A stretch of 64,000 nucleotides of DNA from Rickettsia hoogstraalii (GCF_000825685.1 NZ_CCXM01000001.1:1077828-1141827); one strand, 5' to 3'. Positions 18,946 to 28,654 are shown, numbered from the stretch's first letter. Notes: generated by a model from the sequence alone, not told the origin. A program made the numbers and translations.

Positions 18946-19371
18946 AAATTAAGTGTTTGCTAAACATAAATACATGGTATATAACTCATAATTATAATGA
19001 TTAAGATTATTATCTTAAAAATTAAAGAGATTCGTAATTCCATTATTTAAGTATATATGGATAGTTATTAGATTATCAGCTTTTAATCAAGTATGGTAGT
19101 CTTAATTTATAATTTGTATATAATTATTGTTTAATTTTAAAAAAATTAATGAATTAAATAATATGAAAATATTTTAATGTAAGAAAAATAATAATATATT
19201 TTTTAGTATTTTAAAGAGGTGTTATTTGAAGTTTATCTAGAATTTCATTTTTGCTCTTTAATCATAGATAAATTATCTATTTAAATAAATTAATACAAGA
19301 TAAACAATGATTTTTCTTAAGATACAAGCATTATATTAATTATTTGTTCTTCAAGTTAGTGAGCAAGATAA
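18946..19371. other. 426-base gap between the MFS gene and rne
   Basis: Very AT-rich. It holds no ORF and none of the repeat families. A TATAAT at 19119-19124 is a possible -10 without a good -35, and ATAGATAAATTATCTAT near 19264 can form a small hairpin in what may be the long 5' leader of rne. RNase E leaders are often autoregulatory; nothing more is visible. Confidence 0.4.
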
Positions 19372-21441
19372 ATGAATAAAAAGATTATAATTGATGCTAA
19401 TTTTCCAAGCGAAACAAGAGTAGTTTTATTAGGACAAAGCAACAATATAGAAGATATTGAATTTCAAACAACTGTAAGACAACAAAATAAAGGTAATATT
19501 TATTTAGCAAAAGTCACAAGAATAGAACCATCGCTACAAGCTGTTTTTATAGAGTACGGAATGGATAAAAGTGGATTTTTACCGTTTAGTGAAATCCATC
19601 CTAACTATTACAATTTGCCTGCCTCAGAGAGAAATTTTCCGGTTAATGCTTTTCCTGAAATAGCTCTTTCAAATATTACGGTTGAGGATGATAAAGAGAA
19701 ACCGGCTGCTATATATGATTCTTTGGTTGATAGTGAAGAAATTGACCTAAAAAACATAGAAGATTTAGTAGAGAGTGAATTCCAGTCAGAACTTAATTTA
19801 GAAGCGGCTGACGATATTGAAATTATTCAAAGCGGTGTTGAGCAGAACGTTCCGCAGTATAAACAATATAAAGTTCAGGACGTAATAAGAAAAAACCAAA
19901 TATTATTAGTACAGGTTACTAAGGAAGAACGAGGAAATAAATGTGCCGCTTTTACTACTTATATATCCTTGGCTGGTAAATATTGTGTTTTAATGCCTAA
20001 TAAAGGTTCGCAAAACGGCATATCACGTAAAATATCAAACGGGGAAGAAAGAAAAAGACTGAAAGATATTTTAAATAAAATAGTAAGCGGTGACAAAAAT
20101 GCTTACAGCGTCATTGTTAGAACCGCAGGTAGAGGAAGTAGCACCTTAGATTTGAAGAAAGACTATAATTATTTAGCAAGGTTATGGAATAAAATTCGTA
20201 AAAGTACTATTAAATTTCCGGCTCCGTGTTTTATTCATGAAGAAGATAGTATAATACGTAAAACCATACGTGATATGTGCGATCACAATGTTAAAGAGGT
20301 GGTAATTCAAGGACAAGAGGCTTATGAAGACGCTTCAAAATTTATGCAGGATTTATTACCTTCAGAGCTTTCAAAACTTAAAGAACATAAAAATAAAACT
20401 CCTATATTTACTAAGTTTCAAGTAGAAGAGCAATTAGTTAAATTATATCAGCCTGTCGTGACACTACCTTCAGGGGGATATATCGTTATTAATCCTACAG
20501 AAGCTCTTATTTCAATTGATGTAAATTCCGGTAAATCAACTTCTGAAAAAAATATTGAAGAAACGGCACTAAAAACTAATTTAGAAGCAGCCAAAGAAGT
20601 AGCGAAGCAAGTAAAGCTTAGAGATCTATCAGGTTTGATAGTTGTTGATTTTATAGACATGAGTGAAGCTAAGAATCGTAAAATTATTGAACGATCCTTT
20701 AAAGAGTTTTTAAGTCGTGACCGTGCTCGTATACAAACCGGTAATATTAGTCAGTTTGGACTACTTGAATTCTCAAGGCAGAGATTACGTTCTTCTTTCT
20801 TAGAAACTAATTCGGCAATTTGTTCTCATTGCAACGGTAAAGGAGTCATTAGAGCAAGTGACGCTAATGCTATGTTAATTTTACGTACTATAGAGAATGA
20901 AATTTTTGAAGAAAGAATTGATGTAATAAATGTTTTTACCAATATCGTTTCAGTTATTTATCTACTTAATAATAAACGTGCTGAGATAAAATTTATTGAA
21001 GAAAAATATAATATAAAGCTTAATTTTTATTCCGATCCTAATGCTACATCAGATAGTTATTCGATTGAAAAAGTGAAGCTATTGAAGAAAAATAATAATA
21101 ATGTTAATCCTGTTAAGCCGGTAATTCAGAATCATAGTGCCGATTATACTGAAGAAGAGCCGAAAAAAGAACAGTTACGCAAAAATAAACATAAATGGAA
21201 AACAGCTAATAATAGTAATAATATTGCTAATGAAGTAAAAGATAAGAGTTTAGAGGTAAAAGAACCGGTAGAGCAAACCGTAAGCGTTGTGGAAGAGGTG
21301 AAAGTTGTAGAAAGTAATGCCGGCTTAGAAGAAGCACAAGCTGTTCCAAAAAAGACAAAACGTAGATATCGTAATAAAAAATCAAATAAGAAACGTCCTG
21401 CTAATACCGCCGAAGATACGGAGAAGAATGTAGAGTCTTGA
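19372..21441 (+). CDS. rne: Ribonuclease E/G
   Basis: The endonuclease core of mRNA decay. The S1 domain begins with IYLAKVTRIEPSLQAVFIEYG and is interrupted by an acidic insert (about residues 100-170), as in alphaproteobacterial RNase E. The catalytic metal aspartates are in LISIDVNSGKS and VVDFIDM; the zinc link is CSHCNGKG. The tail from about 560 is Lys/Glu-rich and ends in RRYRNKKSNKKRP, an RNA-binding degradosome region. At 689 aa it has the reduced tail common in this group. ATG at 19372. Confidence 0.94.
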   Translation: MNKKIIIDANFPSETRVVLLGQSNNIEDIEFQTTVRQQNKGNIYLAKVTRIEPSLQAVFIEYGMDKSGFLPFSEIHPNYYNLPASERNFPVNAFPEIALSNITVEDDKEKPAAIYDSLVDSEEIDLKNIEDLVESEFQSELNLEAADDIEIIQSGVEQNVPQYKQYKVQDVIRKNQILLVQVTKEERGNKCAAFTTYISLAGKYCVLMPNKGSQNGISRKISNGEERKRLKDILNKIVSGDKNAYSVIVRTAGRGSSTLDLKKDYNYLARLWNKIRKSTIKFPAPCFIHEEDSIIRKTIRDMCDHNVKEVVIQGQEAYEDASKFMQDLLPSELSKLKEHKNKTPIFTKFQVEEQLVKLYQPVVTLPSGGYIVINPTEALISIDVNSGKSTSEKNIEETALKTNLEAAKEVAKQVKLRDLSGLIVVDFIDMSEAKNRKIIERSFKEFLSRDRARIQTGNISQFGLLEFSRQRLRSSFLETNSAICSHCNGKGVIRASDANAMLILRTIENEIFEERIDVINVFTNIVSVIYLLNNKRAEIKFIEEKYNIKLNFYSDPNATSDSYSIEKVKLLKKNNNNVNPVKPVIQNHSADYTEEEPKKEQLRKNKHKWKTANNSNNIANEVKDKSLEVKEPVEQTVSVVEEVKVVESNAGLEEAQAVPKKTKRRYRNKKSNKKRPANTAEDTEKNVES

Positions 21442-21457
21442 TTTGACTGGTGGTTAC

Positions 21458-21751
21458 CGTCATTGCGAGGAGGCATTGTTGCGTAGACCGGTAAAATCCA
21501 CTGTGTCACCTAGTTCGCTTGACCACGTGGCCCATAAAAACAATAAAAAATACTAATAATTTTAGTATTTTTAACTGGATCCCGTGGTCAAGCCACGGGA
21601 TGACAGAGGCGAAATTGATCCACGCAACAATGCCTTGCGAGGAGCGAAGCGACGTGGCAATCTAGGATAAATAATAAAAAAATTCTGTAAATCAGAATTT
21701 TTAACTGGATTGCTTCGTCGAATTACTTGCGTAATTCTTCTCGCAATGACG
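21458..21751. repeat. Family A repeat (copy 6) split by a nested element
   Basis: The left end CGTCATTGCGAGGA (21458-21471) is separated from the rest (from 21635, TTGCGAGGAGCGAAGC, to CTCGCAATGACG at 21751) by a 163 bp insertion. With it, the repeat accounts for most of the 384-base gap between rne and ctaA. Confidence 0.85.
21472..21634. mobile_element. Nested MITE-like element, family B, with 9-bp target duplication
   Basis: Perfect 12 bp inverted ends GGCATTGTTGCG and CGCAACAATGCC enclose a palindrome (GTGTCACC ... GATGACAG) with central hairpin AAAATACTAA/TTAGTATTTT. TTGCGAGGA flanks it on both sides (21463-21471 and 21635-21643), duplicating a segment of the host repeat. No ORF is inside. 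Confidence 0.75.
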
Positions 21752-21825
21752 GAAAACCCATCCATGCAACAATGCCCGCTTGCAATGACGAGGCAACAAA
21801 ATAAAAACATAAACTTAAAATAAAA

Positions 21826-22839
21826 GTGCAGAAGAGTTTAATTACAAAATGGTTGTTTATAAGTTGTATAATGGTCATAGCGATGATTGTTATAGGGGGG
21901 ATAACAAGGCTTACAGGTTCTGGTTTATCTATAGTTGAGTGGCGTCCGGTAACCGGTATTTTGCCGCCTTTTAGTTTTGAAAGCTGGCAAGCAGAATTTG
22001 CTAAATATAAAGCTTTTCCTGAATATAACTCCGTTAATTATGGAATGACTTTATCGCAGTTTAAGTTTATTTATCTGTTAGAGTTTATACATAGATTACT
22101 CGGTAGAATTACAGCTTTAATATATATTGTACCTTTAATATATTTTTATTTTAAAGATGTTATAAAAAATCATGACATACTACCTTATATAATTGCTTTG
22201 CTATTATTTTGCGTACAAGGTTTTATGGGGTGGTATATGGTTAAAAGCGGTTTGTTGAGTAGCCCTTCTGTTAGTCATTTTCGACTTGCTTTTCATTTAA
22301 TTATTGCCGTAATTATTTATCATATACTTTTTTATCAATTAATAAAAAATCGTTGTGATATTTTGTTAATACCGTCACAAACAGATTTAAAATTACCATT
22401 AATATTTTCCAGTATTGCTATTACTGTAATATATGTGCAAATTTTTTTAGGGGCGATGGTTGCAGGGCTTGATGCAGGGCTGATATATAATAGTTTTCCG
22501 CTAATGGGTGATAGTTTTATCCCGATGGAGATAAAAGATAATTTCTTTAATCTTGCAAATTTGCATGATCAGGTTTTTATACAATTCATACATCGTTTAG
22601 GCAGCTATAGCGTATTTTTGGTTGTTGTGATTTTGGTAATTTGCTTGTTAAAAATAGAACATCCGAAATTAAATAAGATAGCGTATTTTCTAATGATTGC
22701 ATTATTGATACAGATATCTACCGGAATAATTACTCTTTTATACTCTGTACCTATAATAATTGCCTCTATACATCAGCTTTTTGCTATAATCCTTTTATCT
22801 ATAATAATTTGGTGCTATTTTTTAATAAAAAGTAGTTAA
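21826..22839 (+). CDS. ctaA: Haem A synthase
   Basis: It oxidises haem O to haem A for cytochrome aa3. A 337 aa protein with eight membrane helices. Typical blocks are GGITRLTGSGLSIVEWRPVTG, LLEFIHRLLGRI, FRLAFHLIIA, GAMVAGLDAGLIYNSFPLM and QFIHRLGSY; the histidines bind haem. The alphaproteobacterial (type 2) form lacks the cysteine pair of Bacillus. The start is GTG at 21826 (MQKSLITKW), directly before the first helix. Confidence 0.95.
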   Translation: MQKSLITKWLFISCIMVIAMIVIGGITRLTGSGLSIVEWRPVTGILPPFSFESWQAEFAKYKAFPEYNSVNYGMTLSQFKFIYLLEFIHRLLGRITALIYIVPLIYFYFKDVIKNHDILPYIIALLLFCVQGFMGWYMVKSGLLSSPSVSHFRLAFHLIIAVIIYHILFYQLIKNRCDILLIPSQTDLKLPLIFSSIAITVIYVQIFLGAMVAGLDAGLIYNSFPLMGDSFIPMEIKDNFFNLANLHDQVFIQFIHRLGSYSVFLVVVILVICLLKIEHPKLNKIAYFLMIALLIQISTGIITLLYSVPIIIASIHQLFAIILLSIIIWCYFLIKSS

Positions 22840-22883
22840 AATGTTACTGTGGTTAAGTCGGCATTGTTGCGTGGATACCAAGT

Positions 22884-23002
22884 CGTCATTGCGAGGAGCG
22901 AAGCGACGCGGCAATCCAGAAAAAGATTAAAAAATTCTGTAAATCAGAATTTGTATAACTGGATTGCTTCGTCAAAATTTTCAATTTTTCTTCGCAATGA
23001 CG
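22884..23002. repeat. Palindromic repeat, family A (copy 7)
   Basis: CGTCATTGCGAGGAGCGAAG to TTCGCAATGACG, with apical AATTCTG/CAGAATT. It is preceded by GCATTGTTGCGTGGATACCAAGT, the tail that accompanies several copies. It lies between ctaA and rluC. Confidence 0.9.
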
Positions 23003-23042
23003 AAAAAACTAATACATACAACAACACAATAAAAAGCTCTAA

Positions 23043-23954
23043 ATGATCATCGATGTCAATACTCCTATTCCTTCTAGGTTAGATAAATATTTAAAACGTC
23101 TATATCCATTATTGACTCAAGGAGTAATAGAGAAAGCATTACGTCAAAAACAAATTACCGTTAATTCTCAGAAAGCAGAAGCGAGTTTAAGAGTAAAGGG
23201 CGGCGATAAAATTTTTATTAACGATAAGTTTAATTTACCTGTTAAGCAACCCGAAAAATTAGTTTTTACCGATGCTGAAATTAAACTAGCGAAGAAAATT
23301 ACTACCGATTATCTGATATATGAAGATGATAATTTAATAGCTATAAATAAACCTGCAGGTCTTGCTACTCAAGGTGGCAGTAAAATAAATTTATCTATTG
23401 ATTCTGCATTAAAATATTTGAATTATAAAGGTGCTGATTTTAAGCTAGTACATAGGTTAGATAAAGAAACAAGCGGTTTGCTCTTAATAGCCAAAAATTA
23501 TTTAAGTAGTGTAAAACTTCATGATGCTTTTAAAGAAAAATTGATTGTAAAAACATATTTTGCTGTAACCTATGGAAAGCCAATTAAAAATGTAGGAGAA
23601 GTTAGAAGTAATATAGAGAAGAGTAAGGGAAGTACACCTAAAATTACTGATATTTATAGTGAAAATGGTAAACTTGCCATTACTTATTATAAATTACTTA
23701 AATCACTTGATAATAACTTATTTTTAATTGAATTTACGCCGGTTACAGGTAGAATGCATCAATTAAGGTTGCATGCTAAATTATTAGGTTGCCCGATAGT
23801 TGGGGATGATAAATATGGTAATAAAGAAATAATGCCGTATAGTAAATATATGTTCTTGCATGCTAATAATATATGTTTATCTGAAAAGATTTTTGGTAAA
23901 GAGATTAATTTAGAAGCAAAATTACCGTTTTATTTTACTAGACGTCTTACATAA
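23043..23954 (+). CDS. rluC: Ribosomal large subunit pseudouridine synthase (RluC type)
   Basis: It isomerises uridines of 23S rRNA. An N-terminal S4 domain (1-60) is followed by the RluA-family catalytic core: FKLVHRLDKETSGLLLIAK carries the catalytic aspartate, and PVTGRMHQLRLHAKLLGCPIVGDDKYG the RNA-binding part. At 303 aa it is RluC-like rather than RluD-like, though the exact target cannot be read from sequence. The last codons (RRLT) coincide with the left arm of an RPE1-like palindrome. Confidence 0.9.
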   Translation: MIIDVNTPIPSRLDKYLKRLYPLLTQGVIEKALRQKQITVNSQKAEASLRVKGGDKIFINDKFNLPVKQPEKLVFTDAEIKLAKKITTDYLIYEDDNLIAINKPAGLATQGGSKINLSIDSALKYLNYKGADFKLVHRLDKETSGLLLIAKNYLSSVKLHDAFKEKLIVKTYFAVTYGKPIKNVGEVRSNIEKSKGSTPKITDIYSENGKLAITYYKLLKSLDNNLFLIEFTPVTGRMHQLRLHAKLLGCPIVGDDKYGNKEIMPYSKYMFLHANNICLSEKIFGKEINLEAKLPFYFTRRLT

Positions 23955-24083
23955 ATTGCTTCTAAAGGTAATTTGTACGTCGAGCCTAGACTCGAATCTG
24001 CGCGATTGCTTGTGTATGCTGCGGTTCGAGGTGAAGTGTCTCTTTCAAATTCCTCTTTATTAGCGAACGTTTGTAAGACGTCT
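23940..24083 (-). repeat. RPE1-like element overlapping the rluC stop
   Basis: AGACGTCTTACATAAA at left mirrors TTTGTAAGACGTCT at right. The body read on the minus strand follows the RPE1 pattern (AGAGGAATTTGAAAGAGACAC ... CGTACAAATTACCTTTAGAAG), with a shortened centre. Confidence 0.85.
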
Positions 24084-24111
24084 ACTGATAAGTTTGTGGA
24101 GTGTTGAAGTT

Positions 24112-25293
24112 ATGATTCGTAGATATTTTTTGTTGCTGCTTTTTTTAATTACTAATAGTATTGATTGTTTTGCAGATATACAGCAAAGAATCAATGAAGC
24201 AGAAAAAGAATATATAAGTAATAGATTTTTAAATGCCGTTTTTATGTTTGCCGATGATTATAAACCTTTATTAACCGGTGCTAAAGGAATCTTTGCTTTA
24301 AACGGTGAGCAATTAAAAGCAAATGAAATGATGCCTATTGCTTCTGCTACAAAGCCTTTTACGGCAGCAGGAATTTTAAAATTACAAGAACAGGAATTAT
24401 TAAATATTAACGATAAAATCTATAAATATCTTGATCCGGAAATGTGGGGTGGAAAAGTACCGGATTGGGCGTATAAAATATCTATCCATAATTTATTAAC
24501 GCATAGTAGCGGTATTGCTGAATATTTTAGTTTTGTTAAACTTGATTTAAATGTGCCTAAGAAAGAGATTTACAAGAAAATATTACAATTTGTTTCTTCT
24601 AAACCTTTAGAAATATCTATAGGGAAAAAATTTAAATATAGTAATACTAATTTTGTTATACTCGGTATGATTATCGAAAAGGTTGCTAAAAAAGATTTAG
24701 CTAACTTTTTTTATGATGAATTTTTTAAACCTCTTAATATGAAATCTACTAGCTTTGCTTCATATAGTGAAGCCGCTAGAATCCAAAAGAACGTTATTAG
24801 TTCTAATTATCCGGTAAGATATTTTTTAACGCCTAATAATAGTAATAAACCTATATTTACTCCTGTAACTGCTGATTTTTTAGCAGTTCCTTGTGCTGAC
24901 GGTGGTATAATATCAACACCGGTTGATCTTATTAAATGGTATAGGGCATTAAATGAGGGAAAAATTCTTTCTAAGAAGTCGTATAAACTTATGACTACTA
25001 AATATTTTTTAGCAAAAGATATAGAAGGGCGTAAGTCTTATATGGGTTACGGTATTTTCCTTACGGATCTTGATTCTAAGCATTTAATGATTCATTATAC
25101 CGGAAAAGCCCTTGGAATACAAAGTGAAGCAGGATATGTTTTGCCTGATAATCTTTATTTTGCTATACTCAGTAATACTATGATTAAAATTCCTGAAGAA
25201 GAAAAAGATAAAATTGACATGAAAAATCCTTTAAATCAACTTGGAATAATTTATCTCAGAGATGCAATAATAGGGGCAGCTATAAAAAATTGA
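24112..25293 (+). CDS. Exported serine hydrolase, beta-lactamase class C fold
   Basis: A 393 aa protein with an N-terminal signal sequence (hydrophobic core FLLLLFLITNSI, cleavage likely after CFA). The penicillin-binding motifs are all present: SATK at 78-81 (nucleophile Ser and Lys), YSN in KFKYSNTNFV, and HYTGKA as the HxG box. Such proteins are D-Ala-D-Ala carboxypeptidases, esterases or, rarely, beta-lactamases, so a periplasmic role in peptidoglycan trimming is likely but not proven. ATG at 24112 is used because GGAG lies ten bases upstream; a TTG at 24094 is less likely. Confidence 0.85.
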   Translation: MIRRYFLLLLFLITNSIDCFADIQQRINEAEKEYISNRFLNAVFMFADDYKPLLTGAKGIFALNGEQLKANEMMPIASATKPFTAAGILKLQEQELLNINDKIYKYLDPEMWGGKVPDWAYKISIHNLLTHSSGIAEYFSFVKLDLNVPKKEIYKKILQFVSSKPLEISIGKKFKYSNTNFVILGMIIEKVAKKDLANFFYDEFFKPLNMKSTSFASYSEAARIQKNVISSNYPVRYFLTPNNSNKPIFTPVTADFLAVPCADGGIISTPVDLIKWYRALNEGKILSKKSYKLMTTKYFLAKDIEGRKSYMGYGIFLTDLDSKHLMIHYTGKALGIQSEAGYVLPDNLYFAILSNTMIKIPEEEKDKIDMKNPLNQLGIIYLRDAIIGAAIKN

Positions 25294-25441
25294 TTAGACT
25301 TCTTGTATAACCTATCTTATAAAGAGGAATTTGAAGGAGACACTTCACCTCGAACCGCAGCGTACATTTAGTACGTGAGGATGCGAGTACCGGATCGACG
25401 TACAAATTACCTTTAGAAGGAGGTTATACAAGAAGTCTAAT
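25293..25441 (+). repeat. Intergenic RPE1 with 21-bp perfect arms
   Basis: ATTAGACTTCTTGTATAACCT (25293-25313, starting in the previous stop codon) is perfectly inverted at 25421-25441, ending inside the ATG of xthA. The body carries the RPE1 pattern (AAAGAGGAATTTGAAGGAGACAC ... GATCGACGTACAAATTACC) with a TAG that breaks its reading frame. Confidence 0.93.
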
Positions 25442-26270
25442 GAAGATAGTTACATGGAATATCAATTCATTGCGTCTGCGGATCGATTTATTAAGAAAAT
25501 TAGCACATGAGCATCAACCGGATATTATTTTACTTCAGGAAACAAAAGTAGATGATTCGCTATTTCCTCTTGAAGTTATTAAAAATATAGGCTATGAACA
25601 TGTAATATATGCAGGACAAAAATCATATAACGGTGTTGCTATTATTTCAAAATTTCCTTTGAATAATGTTTTTTCATTGGAGTTATATAATAGTGATAAA
25701 AGGCATATAGCAGCTATAGTTAATGATATAGAAATACATAATTTTTATGTTCCTGCCGGTGGTGATATACCTGATATAGAGGTAAACTTAAAATTTAAGC
25801 ATAAGCTCGAATATGTAAGGTTAATGCAGGAATGGTTAACTACTAACCGTACTAAAAACGATAAAATTATCATTGTTGGGGACTTGAATATTGCACCGCT
25901 AGAACATGATGTATGGTCTAGTAAGCAGTTGAGAAATGTTATCAGCCATACCGATATTGAACGCTCGTTATTGGTAGAGCTACAAAACTCGTTAGGTTTT
26001 ATTGACAGTAGTAGACATTTTGTTCCACTTGACGAAAAATTCTATACTTGGTGGAGCTATAGAAATATAGATTGGAAAAAATCTAACAGAGGTAGAAGGC
26101 TTGATCATATTTGGGTTAGCGATAATTTAAAAGATGCATTATTTTCTATGCATTTACTACCAGAAGCACGTGATTGGCTGCCACCTTCGGATCATGTACC
26201 GTATTTTGTGACATTAAAAAGCGTCATTGCTTGCGTGGATACTGAATTGTCATTGCGAGGAGATGCGTAG
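25440..26270 (+). CDS. xthA: Exodeoxyribonuclease III
   Basis: An AP endonuclease and 3' exonuclease for base-excision repair. Motifs: ATWNINSLR-like VTWNINSLRLR, LLQETKVDD (metal Glu), YNGVAIISK, GDLNIAP, and the C-terminal WLPPSDHVPYFVTL, whose SDH carries the catalytic histidine. The enzyme should end soon after VTLK; the last 16 residues (SVIACVDTELSLRGDA) are translated from the next intergenic repeat. The ATG overlaps the RPE1 arm, and the strong GGAGG in that element is 16 bases away, rather far. Confidence 0.94.
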   Translation: MKIVTWNINSLRLRIDLLRKLAHEHQPDIILLQETKVDDSLFPLEVIKNIGYEHVIYAGQKSYNGVAIISKFPLNNVFSLELYNSDKRHIAAIVNDIEIHNFYVPAGGDIPDIEVNLKFKHKLEYVRLMQEWLTTNRTKNDKIIIVGDLNIAPLEHDVWSSKQLRNVISHTDIERSLLVELQNSLGFIDSSRHFVPLDEKFYTWWSYRNIDWKKSNRGRRLDHIWVSDNLKDALFSMHLLPEARDWLPPSDHVPYFVTLKSVIACVDTELSLRGDA

Positions 26271-26362
26271 CATCGACGAAGCAATCCAGTTAAAAATTCT
26301 AATTTACAGAATTTTTTTAATCTTTTTCTGGATTGCCACGTCGCTTCGCTCCTCGCAATGAT
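26249..26362. repeat. Palindromic repeat, family A (copy 8), overlapping the end of xthA
   Basis: TGTCATTGCGAGGAGATGCG at left and CGCTCCTCGCAATGATG at right, with AATTCT/AGAATT tip. The xthA stop codon lies within its left arm. Confidence 0.88.
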
Positions 26363-26386
26363 GTTTAAGATTATAAGGAGTAATTA

Positions 26387-27367
26387 GTGGATATAAGCTC
26401 AAGAAAATATAAGCCGATAAAGGAAGAATATATAAAAAGCTTTAAAGATATGCTACTACTGCGTCGTTTTGAAGAGAAATGCGGGCAGTTATACGGTATG
26501 GGAGAAATAGGCGGTTTTTGTCATTTATATATAGGACAAGAAGCAGTAATTTCTGCGGTAGATATGGTTAAACAAAAAGGAGATAGTACAATTACTAGCT
26601 ATCGTGACCATGCTCATATTATTTTAGCGGGAACAGAGCCTAAATATGTTCTTGCCGAGCTTATGGGGCGAGCTACAGGCTGCTCGAAAGGTAAGGGTGG
26701 TTCGATGCATTTATTTGACGTACCGAACAAATTTTACGGTGGACACGGTATAGTCGGAGCTCAAGTACCTATAGGCACAGGGCTTGCTTTTGCTGAGAAA
26801 TATAATGGTACGAATAATATTTGTTTTACTTTTTTAGGTGATGGTGCGGTTAATCAAGGTCAAATATATGAAGCCTTTAATATGGCTGCTTTATGGGGTT
26901 TACCTGTAGTTTATATTATTGAAAATAACGAATATTCGATGGGGACGTCTGTAGCACGTTCTACCTTTATGCGTGATTTATATAAAAAAGGGGAATCGTT
27001 TGGGGTTAAAGGATTTCAGTTAGACGGTATGGATTTTGAAGAAATGTATAATGGAGCTAAACAAGCAGCCGAGTATGTTAGAGAAAATAGCTTTCCGTTA
27101 ATATTGGAGGTAAAAACTTATCGTTATCGTGGGCATTCGATGTCCGATCCGGCAAAATATCGTAGTAAAGAAGAAGTTGAGCAATATAAAGAACGTGATC
27201 CGCTAGTGATAATAAGAAAAACGATACTCGATAATAAATATGCAACCGAAGCGGATTTAAAAGAAATAGAACAGTTGGTAAAAGAAATTGTGAAAGAAGC
27301 AGTAGAATTTTCAGAAAACTCACCACTGCCTGATGAGGGGGAGTTGTATACACAGGTGTATTATTAA
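26387..27367 (+). CDS. pdhA: Pyruvate dehydrogenase E1 component, alpha subunit
   Basis: With PdhB it decarboxylates pyruvate and acetylates the E2 lipoyl arm. 326 aa. The thiamine pyrophosphate site is GDGAVNQGQIYEAFNMA ... VVYIIENN; RRFEEKCGQLYGMGEIGGF opens the domain, and the phosphorylation-loop region YRYRGHSMSDP is present. The start is GTG at 26387, with AAGGAG nine bases upstream. pdhB follows after a family A repeat. Confidence 0.95.
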   Translation: MDISSRKYKPIKEEYIKSFKDMLLLRRFEEKCGQLYGMGEIGGFCHLYIGQEAVISAVDMVKQKGDSTITSYRDHAHIILAGTEPKYVLAELMGRATGCSKGKGGSMHLFDVPNKFYGGHGIVGAQVPIGTGLAFAEKYNGTNNICFTFLGDGAVNQGQIYEAFNMAALWGLPVVYIIENNEYSMGTSVARSTFMRDLYKKGESFGVKGFQLDGMDFEEMYNGAKQAAEYVRENSFPLILEVKTYRYRGHSMSDPAKYRSKEEVEQYKERDPLVIIRKTILDNKYATEADLKEIEQLVKEIVKEAVEFSENSPLPDEGELYTQVYY

Positions 27368-27369
27368 GG

Positions 27370-27463
27370 CGTCATTGCGAGGAAATTACGTAAGTAATTG
27401 ACGAAGCAATCTCCTTATTATTTTCTGAGATTGCCACGCTCCTTTCAGTCGCTCGCAATGACG
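27370..27463. repeat. Palindromic repeat, family A (copy 9) inside the pdhA-pdhB operon
   Basis: CGTCATTGCGAGGAAATTACG to CGCTCGCAATGACG, with AGCAATCT/AGATTGCC arms. It would fold in the mRNA between the two subunits. Confidence 0.9.
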
Positions 27464-27490
27464 TTTAATTTAATCAAATAAAAAAGAAAA

Positions 27491-28471
27491 ATGCAAATAA
27501 CGGTACGTGAAGCATTGCGTGATGCGATGCAAGAAGAGATGATAAGAGACGACAAGGTTTTTGTCATAGGCGAGGAAGTTGCAGAATATCAAGGAGCTTA
27601 TAAGGTAACTCAAGGATTACTAGAGCAATTTGGTCCTAAGAGGGTAATTGATACACCGATAACGGAATATGGTTTTGCAGGGCTTGCAGTTGGAGCAGCT
27701 TTTGCAGGGCTTCGTCCGATTGTGGAGTTTATGACCTTTAACTTTGCTATGCAAGCATTCGATCATATAGTTAATTCAGCTGCAAAAACGCATTACATGT
27801 CAGGCGGGCAGGTCAAATGCCCTATAGTATTTAGAGGACCAAACGGAGCAGCAAGTAGAGTAGCTGCTCAACATAGCCAAAATTATACAGCTTGTTATTC
27901 CCATATTCCAGGGCTAAAAGTAGTAGCCCCTTATAGTGCCGAAGATCATAAAGGCCTTATGCTTACGGCCATTAGAGATGATAATCCGGTTATTTTTTTG
28001 GAAAATGAGATTTTGTACGGTCATAGTTTTGACGTACCGGAAACAATTGAGCCTATACCTTTTGGTCAGGCAAAAATTTTAAGAGAGGGTGGTAATGTTA
28101 CTATAGTGACTTTCTCAATTCAAGTAAAACTTGCCCTAGATGCCGCAAATATTTTACAGAATGATAATATTGATTGTGAAGTTATTGATCTTCGCACTAT
28201 TAAACCGCTTGATACGGATACAATAATAGAATCAGTGAAAAAAACTAATCGTTTAGTTATAGTAGAAGAAGGGTGGTTTTTTGCCGGCGTTGGAGCAAGT
28301 ATAGCCTCTATTGTTATGAAAGAAGCCTTTGATTATTTAGATGCACCGATAGAGATTGTCAGCGGTAAAGACGTACCGCTTCCTTATGCCGTTAATTTAG
28401 AAAAATTAGCTCTGCCGAGCGAGAGCGATGTAATAGAAGCAGTAAAGAAAGTTTGTTATTATAGTGTTTAA
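27491..28471 (+). CDS. pdhB: Pyruvate dehydrogenase E1 component, beta subunit
   Basis: 326 aa transketolase-like subunit: [64 protein letters not shown], then the C-terminal domain with [16 protein letters not shown] and [14 protein letters not shown]. The glutamate of IGEEVAEY contacts thiamine pyrophosphate. No lipoyl domain is present at the N-terminus. It pairs with pdhA. Confidence 0.96.
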   Translation: MQITVREALRDAMQEEMIRDDKVFVIGEEVAEYQGAYKVTQGLLEQFGPKRVIDTPITEYGFAGLAVGAAFAGLRPIVEFMTFNFAMQAFDHIVNSAAKTHYMSGGQVKCPIVFRGPNGAASRVAAQHSQNYTACYSHIPGLKVVAPYSAEDHKGLMLTAIRDDNPVIFLENEILYGHSFDVPETIEPIPFGQAKILREGGNVTIVTFSIQVKLALDAANILQNDNIDCEVIDLRTIKPLDTDTIIESVKKTNRLVIVEEGWFFAGVGASIASIVMKEAFDYLDAPIEIVSGKDVPLPYAVNLEKLALPSESDVIEAVKKVCYYSV

Positions 28472-28489
28472 TATATAGCTTAGTTTTTC

Positions 28490-28630
28490 CGTCATTGCGA
28501 GGAAAAATTGGTTTTGTTGCATGGATACCCAAGTCGTCATTGCGAGCGACTGAAAGGAGCGTGGCAATCTCATAAAGCAAGACTCCTGAGATTGCTTCGT
28601 CAAAACTTACAGTTTTTCCTCGCAATGACG
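28490..28630. repeat. Composite palindromic repeat, family A (copy 10)
   Basis: A complete copy at 28535-28630 is preceded by a partial one (CGTCATTGCGAGGAAAAATTG at 28490) and the linker TTGTTGCATGGATACCCAAGT. It separates pdhB from the convergent typA. Confidence 0.85.
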
Positions 28631-28654
28631 ATGTCAACTTTTTCTAGGCAATGC

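Noticed and set aside
22849..23046. A 65-codon ORF before rluC
   Set aside because: Again the translation of a family A repeat.
24112..25293. A true beta-lactamase
   Set aside because: The SxxK, YxN and HxG motifs fit class C, but the same motifs occur in carboxypeptidases and esterases; sequence alone does not show antibiotic hydrolysis.
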